From assembly GCA_027886185.1 (NCBI GenBank), contig WOAB01000619.1:1-64000 (forward strand): 64,000 nt of DNA. Direction: 5' to 3'. Below are positions 55,283 through 64,000 of this stretch, in pieces. The position numbers and the translations under genes were made by a program. Each line of letters begins with the position of its first letter. The first letter of the stretch is position 1. Below the pieces are notes generated by a model, which was not told the DNA's origin, did no database searches, and was given only the letters and a program-made list of their open reading frames with translations. This stretch comes from Rheum nobile. Its lineage: Eukaryota > Streptophyta > Magnoliopsida > Caryophyllales > Polygonaceae.

Positions 55283-55297
55283 ATCAGAATACCATAA

Positions 55298-56470
55298 TTA
55301 TCTTATTTTATCTCTGACTATTTTGTCTATTTTCATGAACCAAACTTTCTTGATTCTATTTTCAATGGAATCAAAGTCTTTTCTTAGATAATCCTTGTCT
55401 ATTGTAAAGTCCATTTTAGTGATAACATTTATGGAGGAGTATCTTCCCATATCACTCTGAGTAGGTGAAGAGGGAAAAGATTCATCTAACTTTTGTTCAG
55501 TTTCAGGGTTAGGAATGGGACTACTAAATTCAACCTTAACTAAATGGTCTTTTATAGAATGGTCTCTAGCAGTATAGAGGGACTCAGAGAAAGAGTTTCT
55601 TACAGGGAAAGGATGGGGATTTCTGGGTATAGGTCTAAAAGATCTAGTGGAATTGAATCTTATAAGGACCCTACCATCACCACTTTCTTCTATTTGGGAA
55701 ATTTCTATTTTTTCAAGATCTTCCGGAGGACAATCATGTCTTAGTTCCAGAGCTTCTGGTATAGTGATGTCTTCCCATTTTATCAGTTTGGGAGTGAAGG
55801 TTGTAGATCTTTCGGCTTCTAGTTGTAGGAGGATAGTCTCTCCTCTAGGGACAGGAGGAACTATACACTTAGGATCTGTGCAGGAACTTAGGACTCTGTA
55901 GTGGAGTCGGTAGATAATGACAAAGTTTTTAGAAAGGTTTTTGAACCCCTTTTTAAGGAGCTTAATATCAAGAGTAAGAGTACTACTGATTCTAGGGTCT
56001 GTCATATCAACTGTAAAATTTGGAGAACAGTTGAAGAAGATTGGGCCATTACAGATATTGGTTTGAATAACAGCAATTAAAGAGTCTTTGTAAGAAAGGA
56101 GTTTGTCGTCTCTAAGGGCAATAAAGACTGGGGTGTCTATGCCTAATCTGGCTAAAGGCTTAAGAGCAACTTGAATTAGGCCTATGTGGATATATCTATA
56201 GTTCTTTTTTAGATATTCATCAATAGCTATGGAGGATAATAATTGAAGAGTCAGTTGTTCTTTGTCTAAACTGAGTGTTTCTTCATGACTTTTAACACTA
56301 AAAGCTGTTTTAAAGTCTGTCCATCCTATTCTGTAAATAGATTGTATAGACTGTTGTGGTATGTTCCAATCATTATTATTTTCTTCGTACAGATTCTCAT
56401 TACTATGGACGACTGGGGTGCTAGATGAACTAGAACCTCTATGCAGCATCCGCCTAAATTGTAGAGCCAT
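55298..56470 (-). pseudogene. Caulimovirid movement protein segment
   Basis: ATG at 56470 (MALQFRRMLHRGSSSS). About 390 codons resembling the 30K-type movement protein of Caulimoviridae: NENLYEE near the start, ISSTLTLDIKLLKKGFKNLS, FVIIYRLHYRVLSS and VPPVPRGETILLQLEAE. It acts at plasmodesmata in living viruses. The frame is open until a TAA at 55298, which lies within what should be a continuous polyprotein. Confidence 0.75.
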
Positions 56471-56649
56471 AATTAGTTACGTTTTAGGAACTATTTATCA
56501 TAATCGTATGTTTTATTGTTACTAAATGGCGTGGGACCATCGGCCTGGAACACCCTGGGACTACCTCGTCAAGCGGGCTTACCAACGGACTTACGACTAA
56601 AACCAAACACGCACGGTCTAGTAACAGTAAAAAGTTCGACCTTGGTAAA

Positions 56650-57086
56650 TACGATATAATAATAGTATATAACTATACGATATAACAATAGTATATAGCT
56701 ATAGTATATAATAATACGATATAACAATAAAATATATAGCTATAGTATATAACTATACGATATAACCATAGTATATAACTATTCGTTAGAACCATAATAT
56801 ATAATTATAGTATATAACCATAGTATATAACTATACGATATAACAATAGTATATAACTATACGATATAAAATTTGTATATAACCATAGTACGTTAGAACC
56901 ATAATATATAATTATAGTATATAACTATATGATATAACCATAGTATATAACTATACGATATAACAATAGTATATAACTATACGATATAAAAATAGTATAT
57001 AGCTATAGTATATAACTATACGATATAACAATAGTATATAGCTATAGTATATAACAATACGATATAACAATAGTATATAGCTATAG
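56650..57086. repeat. AT-rich minisatellite next to the pararetrovirus
   Basis: About 435 bases built from tatagtatataactatacgat-like units of roughly 20-30 bases (gatataacaatagtatata variants), almost pure A/T with single C/G positions. It has the low complexity and TA content often found at endogenous florendovirus insertion sites. Not a CRISPR: no constant spacer length and no coherent repeat. Confidence 0.88.
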
Positions 57087-57087
57087 T

Positions 57088-57206
57088 TAGGACTGAGCAC
57101 GGGCCGGAACCCGACCCGAACCGAACCCAAAAAGCCCGAACGGCCAAAAATCTGGGACCAAAGACCGAACCGAAGACATCGGTTCGGGTTCGGTTCGGGT
57201 CGGGTT
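57088..57206. mobile_element. Truncated hairpin element, hAT-like terminus
   Basis: Starts TAGGACTGAGCACGGGCC, like many plant hAT-type termini. 57106-57128 is the reverse complement of 57186-57208. The right arm should continue into GGCCCGTGCTCAGTCCTA but stops at the joint with MULE2 DNA. About 120 bp remain. The break is the left end of direct-repeat copy 2. Confidence 0.65.
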
Positions 57207-58145
57207 CCTAAAAGAATAAAACATGGTATGACATATTATGAATGTGCATTTTTGGGTGAGATCATTTAAGGGAAAAAGTTATGTTATCATGGTGGTTGAG
57301 AGGATTTAAGTGTATCAAGTAATAAGTGTTTACAAATTCGATGTTGTTATGTTATCATGGTTTGTCCTGATTATATGTTCCTGCGTTATGAAAAAGTTAC
57401 ATTTGTCCTGAAAATTCTGGAATATGGTCAAAACTTATAAATGTTGTTGAAATAACTGGAATATGGTCAAATCTTCAAGTGGACAAAAGGATTCATACTT
57501 CTTAATATTCGAAAACAACACATAACATTACTGGTATTGACTTTCCTTGACAAAGGAACAACATTAAAAGTGTATCAAGTAATAAGTGTTGACATATTCA
57601 ATGTTGTTATTGCTCTGAAATATAACAGCGTTTGTCCTGAAAACATGTTCATGCGTTATGAAAACATTACAACTATCCTGAAAACGCATGAACATGGTCA
57701 AAACTCATAAACGCAGGAATATGGACAAAGGATCATACTTCTTAATATTCGAAAACAACACATAACTTACAAACTTCCCTTTGCATGACAAAGTTTCCAT
57801 GGAAATTAATAAGTACACACCCAAACACAAAAGAAAAAACATTAAAAATACTAAGGAACAACATTAAAACTATAGGAATAACCCTTTCCACACTCATACA
57901 TCACGGCATCCCGACAGGCATCACTGGGGCAACACGACATCGCTTTCATCACGAACCACGTAGACTTTGACTTCGGCAATCTTCTCATCGAGGCGGACGA
58001 GATCTGCAACGCCATCGTCTGTCTGCAGTGGTTGAAGGTACCGCTACCCGGAGTCTGAGACCTGTTCAAAAAAAATCGACTTACTACTTGTATACCTGGA
58101 CATCCCGATGATCATCCCATGTAAGGACCAAATCTCCATCTTGTT
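57207..58145 (+). repeat. Direct repeat copy 2, flanking the 38-kb inverted insertion
   Basis: Same-strand copy of 18151-19089. On the left it abuts a truncated hairpin element at 57206/57207, with CC shared by both partners at the joint. On the right it runs without a break into MULE2 downstream sequence. It is noncoding DNA with CCTGA-type words. Confidence 0.92.
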
Positions 58146-59165
58146 TTTGGGCACCTTGATGAGTCTAGTGCTCCCCCCGTGTAGACATGCGTGGTTAACA
58201 AGGCCATTTTGCCGGTGGTGGGGGATAATCCCCCATCCGAGTATACCTGTAGGTAGACCTTAATGAATGAGTCCGACATTTTGTGAAAGAGTTTTTGGAG
58301 TTTGAGAGAGGAGTTTTAGAGAGATTTGGGACTTTGAGAGTAAGGGAGGATTTGTGAGGGATTTGCACAAGGCAGGCCCGATATTTATACACAAAGATGA
58401 GTGGAGAGTAGAGTTAATGACGGGTAGTTGGGGAAGTAAGGGTTAAGGGTCTTTTAGTGAAAATTAAGAGGGGTCAAATCGGATATGCATTGGAAATGAT
58501 CACTTTGGAGACGATTTATTCAAAAGTTTAGGTTTATGTACTTAAAATGACCTGACAAACTTGAATATTTATTATAAGACTTCAATATGGCCTGACTTAA
58601 TTCAAAATTTTGCAAAGCTTTGGTTTTATTCGAGAACTAACCCCACCATTTTAAACAGTTTTATGTGCTTTTTAAACCGTTTTAAAGGCTATTTTTTCGG
58701 TTTATAAACCGTTTAAATGTAGGAAAGATTAGGGTAATGTCAGAAGTTTTTAAACCATTTTTTAACCGTTTTAAGTCTGATGTTTGTTTCAATTCCGCCC
58801 TAAACCCTAACTCCTAATCCTCCTTATGGTGTATCATGCTCTGGCTCTGCAAAAGTTGGAGAATATGGACTCAAATGTGCATGTATGAAAATTGCTTGAA
58901 AAAGCTTAGGTTTATGTACTAAAAATGACCTGACAAACCAGTGACAAACCGGGTTTTTGGCGTGTAAAACTGAGAAAGATGACGACCTGACACACATCAC
59001 ATTAGCATTGAAATCTTATTTCTTTAATAAAAAACAAAAAAACAAGTAAAAAATCATATTTGCACAGAAGAAAGAACATCAAAGAAGAGAAAGAGGTATA
59101 ACACCCTCTTCGAAAAGAGAGGAATCAAGAGTAACATCGAAGAGGAAATGAGAGGAAATTATACG

Positions 59166-59875
59166 ATGACAAAAGGCTGGACACAAGGAAGCTCATCTGC
59201 CAATTCAAATTTGTGGAGGAGAGGGCACGCAACCGGTGAATCATCAACTCGAAGATGTTTCCATGGCCTCCCTGCAACAATACAAACTTGCAAATACACT
59301 CAAAATTCGGGAAAATAGTTCTATGGGTGTCCATTCTGGAAGGTAATATTGAATTCGAATTTTAGGGTTTTGATTTAGGATTTGGGTTATATATTTAGGG
59401 TTCTGATTTGAGGCTTTTTCAATTAGGTTATAATTTGGGGTTTTTGAATTTGGTGCAAAATTTAGACTAACAGTGTATTATTGTGAGAGATAATTTAGAC
59501 TTTTAATTGGTAATTCAATTGGGATTTAATTTAGACTTAAGCTAAGTTCTTGGACGATTTCACTGATAGTTGCTAATTTGATTGGTTTAATTTTATATTG
59601 AACCATAGGCAGGTCAGAATTGCAAATACTTCAAATGGGTGGATGGTCAAGCTTATGATTTTAGAACCAATGAGATTGTTGAAAGCGTAAGAGTTGTTGA
59701 AGATCACGCGACAACCTCTACGCTTATTTACCCGCATCATTCGACTTCAAGCAATGATATTATGAAGATCAAAATAGAAAATTTAGTGTTGAAAGGTGTA
59801 CTTGGTGTGGTGGTACTTGTGGTGTTAGTTGTTGTGTTGGTTGTCCAATTTGTAACCTTGTTGGTTAAAATATGA
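59166..59875 (+). pseudogene. Small GRF-type zinc-finger protein with C-terminal membrane segment
   Basis: Two exons, 59166-59342 and 59618-59875, joined across an intron with GT...AG ends. Exon 1: Ser/Asn-rich start, then RRCFHGLPATIQTCKYTQ, a TAG codon at 59314-59316 where an Arg is usual, then FYGCPFWK. Exon 2: NCKYFKWVDGQAYDF, polar stretch, and a hydrophobic C-terminus (VVVLVVLVVVLVVQFVTLLV). The Cys-rich core and FKWVD match plant GRF zinc fingers; one Cys of the first pair is His. Such small genes are common near plant transposons. With the stop it is probably silent. Confidence 0.65.
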
Positions 59876-60363
59876 TAATTAGTCATAAGCTTATGTTTAG
59901 CAAGACAATGTATTTTGTAGGGTCTGTCATAAGATTATATACTTGGTGTGGTGGTATTGTCCTCCTTATGGTGTATCCAGCTCTTGACTGAAATGTGCAT
60001 GTCTGCAAATTGCTTGAAAAGCTTAGGTTTATGTACTGAAAATGACCTGACAAACCGAGTTTTTTGCATGTAAAACGAGAATATGTCCTTACCTAAGCAC
60101 CATATTGCTTGAAAAGCTTAGGTTTATGTACTGAAAATGACTTGACAAACCGGGTTTTTTGCATGTAAAACGAGAATATGTCCTGAATTAAGCACCATGA
60201 GTTTGTAAACATCCTGGAAATTGTAAACACAAGTTTGTAAACATCCTAAAAACACGAGCTTCCAAATTAAAATACAATTACCACATGTCTTCCTTGCCAA
60301 ATGGTACGCAACAAACTTAAACTCCCTAAACAAGCTAAATTTCCCCAAATCAAACAAATGTAT

Positions 60364-60911
60364 TTAAACACCATCCCAACGACATCTAAAAATACTATGA
60401 GCCATTTGATTTTTGTGGTCATCTACGAATTTGTCGGACGCAAGATCCTTGTTTGTCATGCCAAGCATCAACAACTCAATGTTCTTCAAGGTGTAGACCC
60501 CATAATTTCCTCTACAAGATGTACAAAAGCAGTTAGAATGTATATCAATTGTATTTTGATAAGGATTTATCATTGCATTTATACACATATACTTAACCGC
60601 GCTTGTTCTGCTTAATGTTATCACGACGAGTCACTGACATTGGCTTGTCCAATAATGGTTCACATCTCTTTGCCAGTGGCTCGTACATCTTGACATACCT
60701 TTGAACAGTTTTAATGACGGGCTGGATCATCTCGAAAATAGCCTTGTCTGAGTACAGATACACATTGCAGTCATACACCGTCACACACCAGTCGCATAGT
60801 TCAATTTTTAAGGCAAACCAGTGGGACTCTATGATGTTGAAGGACACATATATGCGTTCCTCATCATCCCATCTCTTGCCATAATCAGTCGGACATGCAC
60901 CCTTCATGTAT
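60364..60911 (-). pseudogene. Ulp1-like (C48) protease of MULE2, 3' exons
   Basis: Exon 60598-60911: KRWDDEERIYVSFNI, IIESHWFALKIELCDW (catalytic His) and VTVYDCNVYLY (catalytic Asp). After an intron with GT...AG ends, exon 60364-60511 reads GNYGVYTLKNIELLMLG. Here the nucleophile motif DCG is NYG: Cys to Tyr and Asp to Asn. The 5' part is cut at 60911 by LTR X3. The gene is convergent with the MULE2 transposase, as in MULE1. Proteolysis would be abolished. Confidence 0.75.
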
Positions 60912-63327
60912 TGTAACACCCCCAACTTATTGGGGGAAATGCCACACGCCAGTGACCTCAGACGTTGTTGTCCGATGTCACCCAAGGCTTTAATCGGAAC
61001 AATTAACTTAAATAAACATATTAAATAACAAAAGGTTAAACAACGGAAGACATTGTACAAGTGAAACTCAACCTTTTATTAAAAGATCTTTCGTCAAACG
61101 AGCAGATGATTTTACAACAGAGTGATAATACAGCGGAAAACTTATAAATTACACAGAGGAAGACTTTTAAGAATAAACCTATCACATGACTAGATTATAA
61201 AAATATACATTAAAGTAATGTCTAACGACCTTGAAAGACCGGCACTTAAATCTGCAACTGCAAGTCTCTTCTTCAATTGGTTACTTCAAATCTGCGGAAA
61301 CCAACCACTGATGTGCCGTATGGGACGGATTACACCAGCCAACCATGCAAGGAATAAAACCCGGTTGGTTAGTCTAATGAAAGACTATGCAAGGGTGAAA
61401 ACAGAGTGGTTCTAGTGATCGTAACCGTTTACTATCATTGTCCCTCGAATAACAACCGAAGGAACGATATATAACCCAGAATTTTCACGGAATGATTAAA
61501 GTTTAGATATGCACTGAAAAGAAAACTCCAAAGGAATTGAGTCTTAAGGGAAAAATATATGAAGAGAAGACTCCAAAAGATTGAGTCTTACGGGAAATTA
61601 TGACAACTGTTTGGGAACGTTATAGTTTCACACAAGCATTTAAAAGCGACTTGACTATTTGGGTCTACGACCAACCTCACTGCTTAGTGCAATCCAGATT
61701 GGAAAGAGGACTTACTTTAACCGAAGCCCATACGAGTTTCCACGTTGTACTTCTCGCCCAAGGTTTATTAATTATGTGCTTAACCGCACTTATCTTATTT
61801 AATTACAACACGTATATTAATGTTAAGACTTTTAATATTATCTCGAGTAACTACGAGAAGGTTAACAAGCTTTTAATATTATCTCGAGTAACTACGAGGA
61901 TTTTAATACACGGGGTGACAATTATGCCTACCCAAATTGCACTAGCAGAGTGCTTAACACCTCCTACCTTAACGGTGGATAGGAAGCAATGAGTCATGAC
62001 CTTTAAGAGCATTAGGAAATTATTTCGACTAGTACCAAGTTATAAAGAAACGACTAATCCTTATCCAGAATTAGTGTTCCTACGAATACTCGTGCTAATC
62101 TAGCATTTAAAGTTTACATTTAAATCCACAACAAAACCATTACGGTAATTAACAAATATAATAGCGTTGTTTCTAGCAATATATACAACCTATCATAATA
62201 TCACCTTTTAACCACGTTATTTATAAAATATGTTCCCAAACGAAAACAACAGTTCAATCCAATTTAATTAACAATTAAAAGCAATTGATAATTAATAGAA
62301 CATGAAATGATTAAGCAAGAGTGAACCGCCACTTGCCTTAAGTAGTTTCGGCGATGAATCTGGACGAGACGACTATAGATGATATCCTTTCCGAGGATAT
62401 GGCCTATGCTTCAGATAGCTCTAGCAGGATTACGGGTCCACACGCGATCCAGCAAATAACGTTTCAACGCTTGATTGATCTCGGGTAAGATTTGGATAGA
62501 ATGGCAAATGGGCCTTTTGGCCCATTACGATAGCTGTTAAGGGGGAGGGGGCCCACCTTTCTTCTTCCTTCAACCACAACAGCACCACGAGAACTCCAAC
62601 AATGGCTTCCCAACAGCAGCTCAACGCAGCACAACGCCGGGAAGGGCTCCTCCGCCTCGTCGCCGGTGGCTCGCCTTCGCCAGGGTCTTCACGCAGCAGC
62701 ACCAGCGGCGACACATGAGCATGACAACAGTAGCAACACGCAACGACGACAGCGGTGGAACGATGGGTAGCAGTAGAACGACGGGTCTGGGTCGCCAACG
62801 CCGAGAAGGAGCACAGCAGCAGCTTCGACTTCGGTCCGGCGCGGCCTCGTCGGATCTGGGTTGTCCTCGGCAGCTGAACGCGGCTCCATAGTGGTGGCTC
62901 GCCGGCGGGAGAGGTGACCGAGAAGGAATGGGAGAGGGAAGGAGATGGCGAAGCCGGGGAAGGAGATGGGTGCCCAACAACCTCCAGATTGGGCTCCTTA
63001 TAAAGGCCAAGGAGGAAGCAGCTCGTTGGACCCATCGACAGGTGCCCCGACCGGGATTGCACACGGGGGAGTATCGTCGCAGGCGTGCAAAAGTTGTGGG
63101 GAAATGGTTTTGGTATGGGTTTTTAAACCCTGGAAATTATATGTTTGTATTCAAACAAATATTCTAAGTCTCGAAAATACATCGAATGTATTTTATACCA
63201 CTCAAGGAATTATTTCAGACATCAAGGATGTTACGGAAAATCCTAACTTCTCCGAAAACGAAATAATTACCGAACGAAAGATAGGAAAAATAACCCAAAT
63301 ATCCTTATAGAAATTAGGGGTATTACA
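60912..63327 (-). repeat. Chromovirus LTR X3 (3' LTR)
   Basis: 2416 bp with TG...CA ends on both strands: TGTAACACCCC at 60912 and GGGGTATTACA at 63327. It is related to X1 and X2 in order (catgcaagg block, two AAGACTC-type hairpins near 61525-61590, ccaacctcac block, tataataccg-like middle). On the minus strand a polypurine tract ends just before it, so it is the 3' LTR of a minus-strand element. It lacks the CCGCGATCGCGG dyads of X1. GC-rich ORFs at 62430-63064 are chance. Confidence 0.82.
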
Positions 63328-64000
63328 TCACTTCCCCCTTAAAAGAAGTTTCGACCCCGAAACTTGGCCGAATAACCTATGGAATTGGGTTACAACTAAC
63401 CTCAATACTTGGACTTGACATCCTTAATCACTTTCTAACTTAAACCTTTAAGATTCCTTAACTTTCTCCAGACACAATCACCATGCTTTTATTCCTATGT
63501 TCCTCTAAACGAATTGTATGAGATATTACTCTTAATTCCTTAAGGTATCATCCTGAAAATGATTCGTTGCCAATAGCCTCAGTCACTTCTATCGGAACTT
63601 TTATTATTTTTATACGATTAACGCTTGCTACTATACTCTTTAGGCGTACATAGATAATTCTTTCTACTAAATCCTTTAATTTATCGGAATCATCAACATA
63701 ACTTATCCTTAAACTGTAAGCTCCATATTTAAGTGGCCTACTCCCAACACGATAGCTTTACACTTAATTTCCTCCAAAAAGAGTTGTCCATAAGCCTTAT
63801 AGATGACTCACTCACCTAGAGTCCAAATGTCGAACCTTACAACCTTACAAAGTATCATAACTTATTATTCCCATAGAGTACAACTTACCAAATTCAATCA
63901 TTTGGCCCAATTAGATTTGGCTCAGTTGTCATTACTTGACTCATAGCCCAAAAGTTTGTTTAACTGTCTCCAATAACTTATTTTAAACTTAAGATCCTTA
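63328..64000 (-). mobile_element. 3' end of the chromovirus internal region
   Basis: Minus strand: SFGVETSFKGEVM then TAA overlapping the LTR start, the usual ending of Tekay/Galadriel-type chromovirus pol, with purine tract AAGGGGGAAGTGA at 63328-63340. Upstream the sequence is noncoding or strongly degraded; I could not recognise integrase or chromodomain motifs in the 660 bases shown. Confidence 0.65.

Larger units (their letters stand above)
50336..56649 (-). mobile_element. Endogenous caulimovirid (pararetrovirus) without reverse transcriptase
   Basis: Minus-strand order: movement protein, linker, coat-protein/zinc-knuckle, aspartic protease, an unassigned 391-aa ORF, and a long intergenic region with promoter features. 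No RT or RNase H motif is present anywhere between protease and intergenic region. The 5' side abuts an AT-rich minisatellite; the 3' side abuts element A. Two in-frame stops and one frameshift mark it as an old copy. A florendovirus-like or petuvirus-like origin is suggested by the fused MP-coat-protease order; the genus is uncertain. Confidence 0.82.
57207..60911 (+). mobile_element. MULE2, 3' part beyond the 38-kb insertion
   Basis: Continues the spacer sequence (first 939 bases duplicated), then unique DNA with CCTGA-type words (for example at 58545, 58940, 60040 and 60125), a GRF zinc-finger gene on + and a Ulp1-like gene on -. The far terminus is cut by LTR X3. 58146-59165 and 59876-60363 show no gene. 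Confidence 0.7.

Noticed and set aside
56521..56594. Short + strand frame starting MAWDHRPGTPWDYL upstream of the viral movement protein
   Set aside because: Only about 24 codons, no homologue recognised, and it is opposite to the viral strand.
50336..56649. Caulimovirid primer site (tRNA-Met type)
   Set aside because: I searched both strands around the intergenic region and the 5' edge by eye for TGGTATCAGAGC or its complement and found none, so none is annotated.
56650..57086. Possible CRISPR-like or centromeric array
   Set aside because: Units vary in length and are almost pure A/T; no constant spacers. It is a minisatellite in a plant genome.
62430..63064. GC-rich overlapping ORFs of 147-210 codons in LTR X3
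   Set aside because: No recognisable domain, several overlapping frames of similar length, and the sequence lies wholly inside an LTR.

Overview
This is repeat-dense heterochromatin from a flowering plant, probably a eudicot with a large genome. The evidence is the mix of families: Athila-type Ty3/gypsy elements primed by tRNA-Asp, a chromovirus with long LTRs, MULE transposons carrying FAR1-type or MuDR-type transposases beside Ulp1-like proteases, and an endogenous caulimovirid. I see no ordinary host gene. Almost every coding sequence is broken; the only long intact ORFs are the env-position ORF of retrotransposon B, the movement-protein segment and an unassigned ORF of the endogenous virus, and part of RT/RNase H in one copy of retrotransposon A. 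Species cannot be named from the sequence.

The window is built around a giant inverted repeat. Bases 1-17414 reappear in reverse complement at 19090-36371 (roughly 0.6-1% diverged by eye), around a 1.7-kb spacer. Reading the left arm upward: Athila-like element A (minus strand, 1-5189), LTR piece X1 of a chromovirus (5190-7093), MULE1 with convergent Ulp1-like and FAR1-like genes (7094-13377), LTR piece X2 (13378-14068), and MULE2 with a MuDR-like transposase (14069 onward). The right arm repeats these in mirror order and runs on through A, where a second Athila-like element B (37659-48454) sits inside the A integrase. The end of A follows (to about 50335), then an endogenous pararetrovirus without reverse transcriptase (50336 to about 56649, minus strand), an AT-rich minisatellite and a fragment of a hAT-like hairpin element. 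At 57207 the sequence returns to MULE2: 57207-58145 is a second copy of 18151-19089. MULE2 then continues with a GRF zinc-finger gene and a second Ulp1-like gene, which is interrupted by chromovirus LTR X3 (60912-63327); chromovirus internal sequence reaches the window end.

The simplest history is that about 38.1 kb (19090-57206) was copied in inverted orientation from sequence to the left and inserted into MULE2, with a 939-bp duplication of the target. Both larger arm-specific indels are deletions in the right arm at 4-bp microhomologies, which fits the right arm being the new copy. About 20 kb of mirror sequence is predicted to the left of this window.

The signal that ordinary annotation does not explain is a set of short GC-rich dyads of form CCGC-(3 or 4 bases)-GCGG. 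Element A has cores GATC, GGTC or GACC; element B has CCC or CTC. In both they cluster at the same four places: LTR, gag-protease linker, RNase H-integrase linker, and the leader of the env-position ORF. In many copies the bases flanking the dyad also change in matched pairs so that the symmetry is kept. The A-type dyad also occurs in the unrelated chromovirus LTR X1. Each MULE has its own interspersed word as well (GGTTCAT in MULE1, CCTGA-type in MULE2).
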